Origin: Advenella sp. S44
GTDB taxonomy: Bacteria > Pseudomonadota > Gammaproteobacteria > Burkholderiales > Burkholderiaceae_B
Assembly: GCF_002810445.1 (NCBI RefSeq)
Contig: NZ_NEXS01000001.1
Coordinates: forward strand, 731,836 to 795,835
Reading direction: 5' to 3'
Length of the DNA: 64,000 nt
Shown: piece after piece, positions 45,264-54,078 of the stretch
How positions within the stretch are numbered: position 1 is the first letter of the stretch
Layout: the number at the start of each line of letters is the position of its first letter
The notes under the pieces: generated by a model
Told to the model about the DNA's origin: nothing
Seen by the model: the letters and a program-made list of their open reading frames with translations, nothing else
Databases searched by the model: none
Translations under genes and position numbers: made by a program

Positions 45264-45847
45264 GCGATGTAATTAAAGTCAACGGATTTACCAATCAGAC
45301 GCTGGGCTGGAAGGCCTGGCTGGATGTCGTGGACGCCAATGCGGCAACACCCGAACAGAACAAAGTATTGGAAGCGAGTCACCCGCAGGCCAAGACTTCC
45401 GATTATTATCTGCTGTTGGTGCATGAGCCGCACATTCTGGATCGGCGCTCATATACCTATAACGCCATCATGTATGCGCCAGGTGGTTTGAATCGTGCTG
45501 ATCGGGAACTGGGCGCGCTGGCGGTATCGCGCATCAACGGCTGTGTCTACTGCGCTTCGGTGCATGCGCAGCGCTTCGAGCAACTGGCCAAGCGGAATGA
45601 AATCGTGCGCGACGTGTTTGTGGATCCTGCCACCGCAGCAAAAAATGAACGCGATGCTGCCGTTATCGACATCGCGACAGCGCTTACGCGCGGTGCGTCC
45701 GGATTTGATGCAGAGAATCTGCAAGTGTTGAAAAATCAGGGTTTCACCGAGATTGAAATGCTGGATTTGATCCATTCGGTGTCCGTGTTCGGCTGGGCCA
45801 ATCGCCTGATGCAGAATCTGGGCGAGCCTGTTTTTTCAGCAGAGTAA
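45260..45847 (+). CDS. Alkylhydroperoxidase domain protein (peroxidase-related, Avi_7169-type)
   Basis: A 195-residue AhpD-like protein. The redox motif is NGCVYCASVHAQR, with Cys95, Cys98 and His102 in the CxxCxxxH spacing. N-terminal residues 1-40 are family-specific. It probably reduces peroxides or another oxidant with an unknown reductant. Its pairing with a CMD protein and position 5 kb from the flavoprotein-ABC operon suggest it may belong to that system, separated by the intervening operon; this is inference. Confidence 0.8.
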   Translation: MSDVIKVNGFTNQTLGWKAWLDVVDANAATPEQNKVLEASHPQAKTSDYYLLLVHEPHILDRRSYTYNAIMYAPGGLNRADRELGALAVSRINGCVYCASVHAQRFEQLAKRNEIVRDVFVDPATAAKNERDAAVIDIATALTRGASGFDAENLQVLKNQGFTEIEMLDLIHSVSVFGWANRLMQNLGEPVFSAE

Positions 45848-46143
45848 TTAATCAGTTAAACAGAGGGACGATGAGTGCGATAAGGCTGGCAGATCCATAC
45901 GCGGCATCTGCATATCCTGTACGGGGAAAGCACACGCGCTGGCTGTCGCGCTCATCTACGCGCCTCATCACTATCGGAAATGATTGATTGCGAATCTGAT
46001 GATTATCGCTCCCGCAATGTGATCTAAACCTGACGATGTTGAGTAATCACTTTGCGCGCTGCAATGGACGCGTCTGAGGTGGTGCCCAGTACGGCGGTAA
46101 GCGCAATATCCACTGAGGCAATCTGATCCCCAAAAATGCATTC
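45848..46143. other. Intergenic region between convergent genes
   Basis: These 296 bases separate the AhpD-like gene from the methyltransferase gene. On the minus strand about 38 codons near 46025-46139 read like protein (DQIASVDIALTAVLGTTSDA) but have no start and may be a gene remnant or chance. No clear terminator is visible. Confidence 0.25.
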
Positions 46144-46965
46144 TCAATAAGCAAACCGCTCCTGCAACGCTTCCAGATGGCATTCCTTCAAAATCGCCAG
46201 TTGCCGCTCACGGGCGCTTTTTTTGAAGCCACCGGTTTTTTTTGCGATGATCAGCTCGTTTTTCATGGAGTGTTCCCAACCTACCAGTTCGGTGACGGTC
46301 ACCTGATAGCCGCGCGCTTCCAGTTGCAGGCAGCGTAATACATTTGTGATCTGGCTGCCGAATTCGCGGGTGTGCAGGGGGTGGCGCCATAGTTCGGACA
46401 AGGGCGTTTTACCCAGAGTATTGCCCTTGGTGGCGCGCAGTGCCGCGGCCACTTCTGCCTGGCAGCAGGGCACCAGCACGATAAAACGGGCATCGCGAGC
46501 CAGGGCAAAGCGGATGGCGTCGTCAGTGGCAGTATTGCAGGCGTGAAGCGCGGTGACAATATCGATTTTTTCAGGCAGATCGGCAGAAGCAATGGACTGC
46601 TCGACAGTCATATCCTTGAACTGCATGCCGTCAAAGCCCAGGCGGCGGGCCAGATCTTCCGATTTTCGGACCAGGTCGGCACGCGACTCAATGCCATATA
46701 CCGTGGCGCTGTCGTGTTCCTTGAGAAACAGATCGTACAGAATAAAACCAAGATAGGACTTGCCGGCGCCGTGATCGACCAGCGACAGCGCCCGGCGCTC
46801 GTTCAGCACGGTTTGCATGAGCGGCTCAATGAATTGGTACAGGTGGTAGACCTGCTTGAGCTTGCGCCGCGTGTCCTGGTTGATTTTTCCTTCGCGCGTG
46901 AGGATATGCAGTTCCTTGAGCAGTTCCAAAGACTGTTGCGGCTTGATTTCCGGAATCAGGGTCAT
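46144..46965 (-). CDS. Class I SAM-dependent methyltransferase
   Basis: A 273-residue protein with a Rossmann SAM-binding motif LVDHGAGKSYLGFILYDLFL near residue 65, an acidic strand (TVYGIESRADLVRKSEDLA) and VTALHACNTATDDAIRFAL. The VPCCQAEVAAAL segment resembles tRNA/rRNA-modifying or small-molecule methyltransferases in the same branch. The ATG lies 10 bases after the hemN stop, so it is probably cotranscribed with hemN. Target unknown. Confidence 0.8.
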   Translation of the reverse strand: MTLIPEIKPQQSLELLKELHILTREGKINQDTRRKLKQVYHLYQFIEPLMQTVLNERRALSLVDHGAGKSYLGFILYDLFLKEHDSATVYGIESRADLVRKSEDLARRLGFDGMQFKDMTVEQSIASADLPEKIDIVTALHACNTATDDAIRFALARDARFIVLVPCCQAEVAAALRATKGNTLGKTPLSELWRHPLHTREFGSQITNVLRCLQLEARGYQVTVTELVGWEHSMKNELIIAKKTGGFKKSARERQLAILKECHLEALQERFAY

Positions 46966-46975
46966 GTTGTGCCTT

Positions 46976-48346
46976 TTATACCGTCATCGAGAAAATCCGC
47001 GCATTCGGCTGCTTGCGCAGCATGCGCAGATCAAAGGCCATACAGATATTGCGCGCGAAAGTGCGCCCGGCCTCGGTAATGTCGATGCGGTCGTCACCGA
47101 TGCGGATCAGGCCGTCGCTTTGCATCTCCTGTAGCCGCTCCAGTACGTCGGGCAGTTCGGGAAACTGCAGGGCCGGATCGGCCCAGCTTGTCTGCAACTG
47201 GCACATCAGGTTCAGAATGTGGCGCCGGATGATCAGATCTTCCTGGTCCAGCAAATGGCCGCGGAACAACGGCAGGACGCCGCTTTCTACACGGGCATAA
47301 TAATCTTCAAGAACTTTTTCGTTCTGCGCAAAGGCATACCAGGTATCGCTGATGGCAGATACCCCCAGACCGATCATCAATTGTGTTGACGATGACGTGT
47401 AGCCCATGAAGTTGCGGTGCAGGTCCTTTTTAAGCATAGCCTGATACAGCGAATCGGATGGCAGCGAAAAGTGATCCATGCCGATTTCCACGTAGCCCAG
47501 CTCTTCCAGCAGCCGCTTGCCATTTTCGTACAGGGCGCGCTTCTCTTCGCCCGAAGGCAGGTCATTTTCGTCGAAACCACGCTGCCCATTGCCCTTGATC
47601 CAGGGAACGTGGGCATAGGAATAGAAGGCCAGGCGGTCGGGCTTGAGCGCGATGGTTTTCTTGATGGTCGATTCCATGGCGGCCCAGGTTTGGAACGGCA
47701 GACCGAAGATCAGGTCGTGACTGACACTGGTGTAGCCGATAGCACGGGCGGCGTCGGTGGCGTTCAGCACGTTTTCGTAGGGCTGGATGCGATGAATGGC
47801 CTTCTGGACCATCGGATCGTAATCCTGCACGCCGTAGCTGACCCTGCGAAAACCCAGGTCGTACAGCGTTTGCAAGTGTTCCTTGCGCGTATTGTTGGGA
47901 TGGCCTTCGAAGCTGAACTCGTGATGCTCATGGACGATGGCGTCGTCCAGGATTCCAGTCAGCAGGCGCTTCAGGTTGGTGCTGCTAAAGAATGTCGGCG
48001 TGCCGCCGCCCAGGTGAATTTCCCGGATGACGGGTTTGTCGTCCAGCAGCTTGCGGTACATGGCCCATTCTTTGAGAACCGCATCAACATAGGGTTCTTC
48101 AACGCTGTGCTTTTTGGTAATGCGCTTGTGACAGGCGCAGAACGTACAGAGCACCTCACAGAATGGCAGATGGATGTACAGACTGACGCCTTCCTGGGCG
48201 TTCGACTCTGTAAAACTGCGCCTGACGGTCTGCAGATAGGCGTCGCTATCGAAACGGCTTTCGTCCCAATAGGGAACAGTCGGATAGCTGGTGTAGCGTG
48301 GGCCGGGGATGTTGTATTTCTGAATTAGTGTGTTCATTGTGTACAT
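46976..48346 (-). CDS. hemN: Oxygen-independent coproporphyrinogen III oxidase
   Basis: A 456-residue radical-SAM enzyme that decarboxylates coproporphyrinogen III to protoporphyrinogen IX without oxygen. The cluster motif is FCEVLCTFCACH with Cys63, Cys67, Cys70 and Cys72. IHLGGGTPTFFS is the SAM-binding glycine-rich motif; the C-terminal HemN domain follows. RYTSYP near the N-terminus is typical of true HemN rather than HemW. The start is uncertain between ATGs at 48346 and 48337; a strong hairpin abuts the first. Confidence 0.95.
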   Translation of the reverse strand: MYTMNTLIQKYNIPGPRYTSYPTVPYWDESRFDSDAYLQTVRRSFTESNAQEGVSLYIHLPFCEVLCTFCACHKRITKKHSVEEPYVDAVLKEWAMYRKLLDDKPVIREIHLGGGTPTFFSSTNLKRLLTGILDDAIVHEHHEFSFEGHPNNTRKEHLQTLYDLGFRRVSYGVQDYDPMVQKAIHRIQPYENVLNATDAARAIGYTSVSHDLIFGLPFQTWAAMESTIKKTIALKPDRLAFYSYAHVPWIKGNGQRGFDENDLPSGEEKRALYENGKRLLEELGYVEIGMDHFSLPSDSLYQAMLKKDLHRNFMGYTSSSTQLMIGLGVSAISDTWYAFAQNEKVLEDYYARVESGVLPLFRGHLLDQEDLIIRRHILNLMCQLQTSWADPALQFPELPDVLERLQEMQSDGLIRIGDDRIDITEAGRTFARNICMAFDLRMLRKQPNARIFSMTV

Positions 48347-48373
48347 GCGCCCCCGGCATGAGGCGGGGGGCGC
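48347..48373 (-). other. GC-rich hairpin between topB stop and hemN start
   Basis: GCGCCCCC (48347-48354) and GGGGGCGC (48366-48373) form a perfect 8-base stem with an 11-base loop. It fills the whole 27-base gap between the topB stop and the first hemN ATG. Without a U-tract it is not a standard terminator; it could hide the hemN start region or stop readthrough. Confidence 0.5.
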
Positions 48374-51094
48374 TTAAAATGCGGGCTCGGTGTCGTCCGG
48401 GTCGGCGGTTTTGGCGGTCTTGCGGGCAGCCGCGCTTTTGCTTGCGACTTTCTTTGCAGCGGCTTTTTTGACAGCTGTTTTCTTGGTGGCAGTTTTGCTT
48501 GCAGTCTTGCGGGCAGTTTTCTTGGCTGCTTTTTTGACCACTTTGCCGCTGTCGGCCTCTGCCGCGCCAGCGGCGCTTTTTGCCGCGGACTTGCTGGCGG
48601 CTTTGGCAGCCGATTTAGACGTCGCTTTTGCCGTTTTGGCTGGGCGGGGCTCAAATTCAAACTCTATTTTACCCGCTTTCGACATGGCCAGGTAGGCTTT
48701 GAACTTACGGTTGGTACGATTGGACACAAAACCGTCCAGCAGGTCGGTTTTACCCTGGCTCAGCAGCTTGCCCATCTGCTCGTGGCCGATTTCTTGCTGC
48801 AGGATGACTCGCCCTGACTTGAAGTCGCAGGTTTTCTTTTCGCTGACCGAATTCTCGCAGACGTAGCTCATGCCCGTGTCATATACATTGCCCTGGCATT
48901 TGGGGCATTGGCCGACAGGCGTCAGTTGGGAAACGTCCAGCGGTTCGCTGTTGTCGTCATCAGACTGGCCAAAATCGAATTCCAGCTTGTTTTCGGCTGT
49001 AATACGTAAAATGGCGGAAAAAGGTCGCCCCATTTTGCTGATGAAGCCGCTGAGCGGGCCCAGGGTTTTGTTTTGCAGCAGTTCTTCCACTTCGGGAATT
49101 TCAAAGGTACGTCCGCCAGGATGCTTGGTAATGGAAAAATCGCAGTTGGTGCAGGCGTAACGGCGGTAGTTTTCCTTGACGACGCTGCCGCAGGCCGGGC
49201 ATGGTGTGATGAGCGTGGCGTAGTCGCCGGGCACGGTGTCCTGCTCGTATTCCTTGGCCCGCTTGACGATAATTTGCGTGCTTTGCGCAATTTCGCGCAT
49301 GAATGCTTCGCGGTCCAGCTGGCCCTGTTCCATTTGCTTGAGCTTGTGTTCCCATTCGCCCGTCAGTTCGGGCGAGGTCAGCTCGCGTACGTTCAGTCCG
49401 ACCAGCAGCGTCATGAGCTGGCGCGCCTTGGCTGTGGGAATCAGTTCGCGGCCTTCACGCCGCAGGTACTGTTCGTTGAGCAATCCTTCGATAATGGTGG
49501 CGCGCGTGGCCGGTGTTCCCAGTCCGCGCTCAGACATGGCTTCACGCAGTTCATCGTCGTCCACCAGTTTGCCGGCCCCCTCCATGGCCGATAGCAGGGT
49601 GGCCTCTGTATAGCGGGCGGGCGGACGGGTTGCCAGTTCCTTGGCCGCGATATCTTCCGTTTTGACGGTTTCATTTTCAGCCACGGGCACCAGGGTAGCA
49701 TCGCTTTCCTGGTTCTCGCGTCCGTAAATTTCCAGCCAGCCCGGCTTGATTAGCACCTTGCCTTCAGTTTTGAAGTGGTGACTGGCCACAATCGTGATGC
49801 GCGTGGTTACCCTGAATTCGGCAGGCGGAAAGAACACGGCCATGAAACGCTTGGTGACCAAGTCGTAGATTTTGGCTTCGGCTTCGCTCAGTTCCTTGGG
49901 CACCTGCAGGGTAGGGATAATGGCAAAGTGATCCGAGATTTTTTTGTTGTCGAAAATTCGCTTGTTAGGCCTGACCCAGCTGTTTTGCAGGATTTTCTTT
50001 GCAAAGGGCGCATTGCGGCGTCCCAGCAGCGAATCGGCGCCCACGATGGCGTCAAAGGTTTGCTTGACCGTACTTTGGTAGTCTTCGGGCAGGTAACGGG
50101 AGTCGGTACGTGGGTAAGTGAGGGCCTTGTGTCGTTCGTACAGGCTTTGCGCCAGCGCCAGTGTGGTTTTGGCGGTAAAACCGAAACGTGAGTTGGCCTC
50201 GCGCTGCAGGGATGTCAGGTCAAACAGGCCTGGCGACATGGATGTTGATGGCTTGGATTCTTCGGTAACTGTGCCGTCTTTATGGCGACACGCAACAACC
50301 ACCGATTGCGCACTGGCAGCCGACCACAGGCGGTTGTCTTTTTTCTCGGGATCGTGTTCATCCTTCTTGAAGGCAGGATCGAACCACTTGCCTTCATACA
50401 GGCCGCCGGCGGCTACGAAGGTGGCATGCACCTCCCAGTAATCGCGCGATTTGAACTTGCGGATTTTTTCTTCACGTTCGAAAACAATGGCCAGGGTCGG
50501 CGTCTGGACCCGGCCGATAGGCGTCTTGAAAAAGCCCCCGTCCTTGCTGTTGAAGGCGGTCATGGCGCGTGTGCCGTTGATGCCGATCAGCCAGTCGGCT
50601 TCTGCGCGCGAGCGGGCCGCCGCTTCCAGCGGCTTCATCACGCTGTCGTCGCGCAGGTTGTCGAAGGCCTCGATAATGGCGTTGCGTGTCATGGATTGCA
50701 GCCAAAGCCGCTTGATAGGCTTATTGACGCCAGCATACTGAATAATGTAGCGGAAGATCAATTCTCCCTCTCGCCCGGCGTCACATGCATTAATAATGGC
50801 AGTGACATCCTTGCGTTTGAGCAGGCGCACCAGCATTTTGAGGCGGTCGGTGGCTTTTTTGTCCGACGGCTTCAGGTCGAACGTTTTGGCGGGGATGGCC
50901 GGCAGATGATTGAAGGACCATTTGCCACGTACAACATCGTCGGGATTGGTCAGGGTTAGTAAATGCCCTACGCTGGACGACAGGACATACTGGTCGTTCT
51001 CGAAGTAGTCGCCTTCACGATGCATGCCGCCCAAGGCACGGGAAATATCGAGTGCAACTGAAGGTTTCTCAGCGATAATCAGGGTTTTCGTCAT
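48374..51094 (-). CDS. topB: DNA topoisomerase III with basic Ala/Lys-rich tail
   Basis: A 906-residue type IA topoisomerase. The Toprim domain starts at residue 4 (LIIAEKPSVALDISRALGG) and contains NACDAGREGELIFR. The catalytic tyrosine lies in LTYPRTDSRYLPEDY near residue 340. Zinc-finger-like Cys pairs (CPACGSVVKENYRRYACTNC and CPKC...C) follow near 660-780. The last 89 residues (818-906) are a low-complexity Lys/Ala/Ser/Thr tail with KKAAKKTARK- and KKTAVKKAAAKK-type repeats, like histone H1 or the Bordetella BpH1 protein. Such tails bind DNA non-specifically. Confidence 0.95.
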   Translation of the reverse strand: MTKTLIIAEKPSVALDISRALGGMHREGDYFENDQYVLSSSVGHLLTLTNPDDVVRGKWSFNHLPAIPAKTFDLKPSDKKATDRLKMLVRLLKRKDVTAIINACDAGREGELIFRYIIQYAGVNKPIKRLWLQSMTRNAIIEAFDNLRDDSVMKPLEAAARSRAEADWLIGINGTRAMTAFNSKDGGFFKTPIGRVQTPTLAIVFEREEKIRKFKSRDYWEVHATFVAAGGLYEGKWFDPAFKKDEHDPEKKDNRLWSAASAQSVVVACRHKDGTVTEESKPSTSMSPGLFDLTSLQREANSRFGFTAKTTLALAQSLYERHKALTYPRTDSRYLPEDYQSTVKQTFDAIVGADSLLGRRNAPFAKKILQNSWVRPNKRIFDNKKISDHFAIIPTLQVPKELSEAEAKIYDLVTKRFMAVFFPPAEFRVTTRITIVASHHFKTEGKVLIKPGWLEIYGRENQESDATLVPVAENETVKTEDIAAKELATRPPARYTEATLLSAMEGAGKLVDDDELREAMSERGLGTPATRATIIEGLLNEQYLRREGRELIPTAKARQLMTLLVGLNVRELTSPELTGEWEHKLKQMEQGQLDREAFMREIAQSTQIIVKRAKEYEQDTVPGDYATLITPCPACGSVVKENYRRYACTNCDFSITKHPGGRTFEIPEVEELLQNKTLGPLSGFISKMGRPFSAILRITAENKLEFDFGQSDDDNSEPLDVSQLTPVGQCPKCQGNVYDTGMSYVCENSVSEKKTCDFKSGRVILQQEIGHEQMGKLLSQGKTDLLDGFVSNRTNRKFKAYLAMSKAGKIEFEFEPRPAKTAKATSKSAAKAASKSAAKSAAGAAEADSGKVVKKAAKKTARKTASKTATKKTAVKKAAAKKVASKSAAARKTAKTADPDDTEPAF

Positions 51095-51255
51095 GGTTTT
51101 CCGAAGTTATGAACCGCAAGCGGATGTGTTATTTTTCACCTGAGTGTACTACACGGCTATTTTCCACACAGCGATAATCGCCTGCCGTGCTGTTTCTGGT
51201 GGCTGGCACTTTCCCGCCAGCTCAAGCGCGGATAATACGAGAGGTAATTCAATTG

Positions 51256-53979
51256 ATGCAAGCTCCAACGGCTCTTACTGCCCAATCCGGGCATGAACAA
51301 ATCGTCCGATGGCGTCTCTTTTTCTATATGGGAGCGCGGGTGCTGGGTATCGGCTTGCTGGCCAGTGGCATTGTGACCTGGATTGCGGCAAACTGGGATG
51401 GCTTTGGCAAGTTCGAGCGTATCGCCGGTGTCCAACTGTTGCTGGTTGCTGTTGTGGCTATTGCGCTGGTGCAGGCCGGGCGGGGGCGGCGCAGCTGCAG
51501 GCTCGTTACTGGCGTCCCGGGTCCCGCAAGTTCAGGCAGTGGGGCAGTACCGGCTTATGCTGGCGCTCTGTTTCTCGCTTGTGTGGCAACGGGGGGTCTG
51601 CTGGCGCTGCTGGGGCAAACCTATCAGACCGGCGCCGACCCCTGGACGCTGTTCGGCTGGTGGGCCTTGCTAACGGTTCCCTGGCTGCTGGTGGCCCGCA
51701 GCTGGTTTGTCATCGTTCTGTGGTTACTTGTACTAAATACGGCCATCATATTGCTGCTGGGCACGCAATTGGTGCTAAGCCCGCAGCGTTATACCCCAAT
51801 GGGCTATGCGTGGGTGGTGGCTGCTATCAATGCCGGCCTGCTAGCGGGCGCCGAGCGTTTGCGCAGCCACTATAGCGATCCCTATCGGGTGGTCCCCCGG
51901 TTGCTGGCGCTCATTATACTGATCGCGCTGTTTTGTACGCTGGCTGCGTCTCTGGAATCGCTGTTTGACGGCCAGTCCAATCACGCCATGCTGCTGCAGG
52001 CAGTGCTGGTCGGGGCGGTTGTCTCAGGTGGGTTCTATCGTTATCGCCGTATCAGGCCCGATTTTTTCATTCTTTCGCAACTGGCCGTGTTTACGGTGCT
52101 GTATGCGGGAACCTACGTGCTTATCGCAAGCTGGCTGTTCGCCGAATCGATTGAGCTGAGCGTGGCGCTGGCCTTTCTGGTGGCGCTGGGCGGGATGCTC
52201 GGTTGCGTGTCCTGGCTCAGGAAGGTGTATCAAGCGCGGTCTGGCGCGCCCATGGCAAAAGCTGAATTTGAAGCTACCCCGGCGCGAAGTTCGCCGTTGT
52301 TGTTCTTGTTTTCATTCGGTTTTATATTTTTGTTGGGCCTAGCCCTTATTTTGGTCCTGGAAATACCGCCAGTCGGCGCTGCAGGCGCGGCTTTGGTTGC
52401 GGGGCTGTTGGCATACTTCGCCCCGCCTGGAAAATGGCGTGTCGTTGGCGCGACGCTGATGCTGGCCGGTTTGCTATTGCTGGCATTCGAGGTTTTCGGC
52501 CCAAGCGAGATAGACTATATGGGCCGCGATTTGCCAAGATTGGGTCTGATTGCCGGCCTGCTGCTTCTGTACCATATGTATCAAGTACCGTGGTTCCAGT
52601 TTTTGTGCGCAGTCGCAGCGCTGGTGCTCTTTGCCATTCTGTGGCCGCAGTACAGTCCTGGTATTGCGTTCGATCCTGCAGATGCCGGCTTGTACGGTAA
52701 TCGCCATGACGCAGGCTGGGTGTTTTTTCTGAGCGAACTGGCGCCTGGCTGCATTGTATTGGCCTGCGTGATTTTGATGGGCCTGCCACCGGTCTGGCTG
52801 CGTCGCTACAAAACGCTCGCGTGGGCGCTGCTGGGCGTGCCGCTTGGTGCCTATGTGATTCACATGTCGGGGTTTTCCTACAGCGGTAATCCGAGTGTCC
52901 AGGATGGGTCGAACATGCTGGCCGTGGCGCTCAGCAAATGGCGTTTGCCCACACGGTTCCCAGTGGCTTACCTGGGTAATCTGGTGTTTGCCCTGCTGCC
53001 TGTTGGGATTGCATGGCTGTCAGCCACACGACGACGCGTTCCCGTAGCGGATCAGGCCATCGTGTTGCTGGTTCTGCTGGCGCTGGGCGTGCTGTGGGGC
53101 GATTTGCCTGCGGTCCAGTTGGGATTGTTATTGTGCCTGCTGGGCTACGAGCTGCGTTACCGTAGCATGCGGGTTGTGGGCGTGATCAGTATTGTGGTTT
53201 TTCTGGCGCAGTTTTATTTTCAACTGCATTTTCTTCTGCTGGATAAAGCGGTATTTCTGATCGCGCAGGGTGCCTCTCTGCTGGTGATTGCGCTGCTATG
53301 GTACCGGTTGCGTCCCGTTGCCGCCGTGCGACAGCCGCCTGTCGATCAGGATGGCACCACAGATCCGATCTTCGATATGCCCGATGGGCTCCATGGGCGC
53401 CAGGGGTCGCGCTTGCTTGTACCAGGCACTTCATCTGTCGCCCACACCCTGCCTGCACCTGTGGCCAGGTCCGGCCTCGGGTGGCCAAGCGTGCCGGTGC
53501 TTGCGAGCATTGTGGCCGGGCTAGTTGCCGTGCTGGCTGTGGCCAATACTGACATCGTGCAGAAAGAAGCGATTATCCGCGAAGGGACACGATTTGTGGT
53601 TGCATTGCGTCCGGTGGATCCACGCTCTTTGATGCAGGGCGACTATATGACGTTAAATTTTACGTCGCAGCGTGCAGACGACCGGGACCTGTTTTCCGAT
53701 TATTCGCACCGGTATGTTGAACTGGAGCCCGACGCGCACGGTGTCTATCACTTTACACGGACGCTGCCGCAAATGGCGCCGCCGGCGCAACCCGGCAACG
53801 TCGTGGTGCGCTATCGCAGGCAGCTGGATGAGCGGGTGCTGTTTGTTACCGATGCGTATTTTTTCCCGGAGGGGCAGGGCGAACACTTTGCACGAGCCCG
53901 CTATGGGGAATTCCGTGTTAATCAGGACGGGGTGGCATTGTTAACCGGTTTGCTGGACGATAAACAAAATCGGCTATAG
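51256..53979 (+). CDS. DUF2157/DUF4401/GDYXXLXY domain membrane protein
   Basis: A 907-residue polytopic membrane protein with more than twenty hydrophobic segments. The N-terminal DUF2157 part (about 1-150: GLLASGIVTWIAANWDGFGK) is followed by a long DUF4401-like block of helices (about 350-700). The C-terminal periplasmic GDYXXLXY domain shows RPVDPRSLMQGDYMTLNF near residue 800. In many bacteria these parts are two genes; here they are one chain. Function unknown. The ATG at 51256 has AGAGG 12 bases upstream; a TTG at 51253 is an alternative. Confidence 0.82.
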   Translation: MQAPTALTAQSGHEQIVRWRLFFYMGARVLGIGLLASGIVTWIAANWDGFGKFERIAGVQLLLVAVVAIALVQAGRGRRSCRLVTGVPGPASSGSGAVPAYAGALFLACVATGGLLALLGQTYQTGADPWTLFGWWALLTVPWLLVARSWFVIVLWLLVLNTAIILLLGTQLVLSPQRYTPMGYAWVVAAINAGLLAGAERLRSHYSDPYRVVPRLLALIILIALFCTLAASLESLFDGQSNHAMLLQAVLVGAVVSGGFYRYRRIRPDFFILSQLAVFTVLYAGTYVLIASWLFAESIELSVALAFLVALGGMLGCVSWLRKVYQARSGAPMAKAEFEATPARSSPLLFLFSFGFIFLLGLALILVLEIPPVGAAGAALVAGLLAYFAPPGKWRVVGATLMLAGLLLLAFEVFGPSEIDYMGRDLPRLGLIAGLLLLYHMYQVPWFQFLCAVAALVLFAILWPQYSPGIAFDPADAGLYGNRHDAGWVFFLSELAPGCIVLACVILMGLPPVWLRRYKTLAWALLGVPLGAYVIHMSGFSYSGNPSVQDGSNMLAVALSKWRLPTRFPVAYLGNLVFALLPVGIAWLSATRRRVPVADQAIVLLVLLALGVLWGDLPAVQLGLLLCLLGYELRYRSMRVVGVISIVVFLAQFYFQLHFLLLDKAVFLIAQGASLLVIALLWYRLRPVAAVRQPPVDQDGTTDPIFDMPDGLHGRQGSRLLVPGTSSVAHTLPAPVARSGLGWPSVPVLASIVAGLVAVLAVANTDIVQKEAIIREGTRFVVALRPVDPRSLMQGDYMTLNFTSQRADDRDLFSDYSHRYVELEPDAHGVYHFTRTLPQMAPPAQPGNVVVRYRRQLDERVLFVTDAYFFPEGQGEHFARARYGEFRVNQDGVALLTGLLDDKQNRL

Positions 53980-54078
53980 GTCGTGGTCGGTATTCAACAA
54001 GGGTACGGCGTCGTTGCGATGGTAGTTCGAGGAAAGCTGGGTGGTCGTTTTGACTAAAAAGAATGCCTAAGATGAATG

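Noticed and set aside
46025..46139. About 38 leftward codons that read like protein after the methyltransferase stop
   Set aside because: No start codon or ribosome binding site and too short to name; kept only as a possible remnant.
47417..48328. 303-codon rightward frame
   Set aside because: Antisense to hemN, which carries all family motifs.
48390..48695. 101-codon Ala/Leu-rich rightward frame that looks like a membrane protein
   Set aside because: It is the complement of the Lys/Ala tail of topB; the hydrophobicity is an effect of reading those codons backwards.
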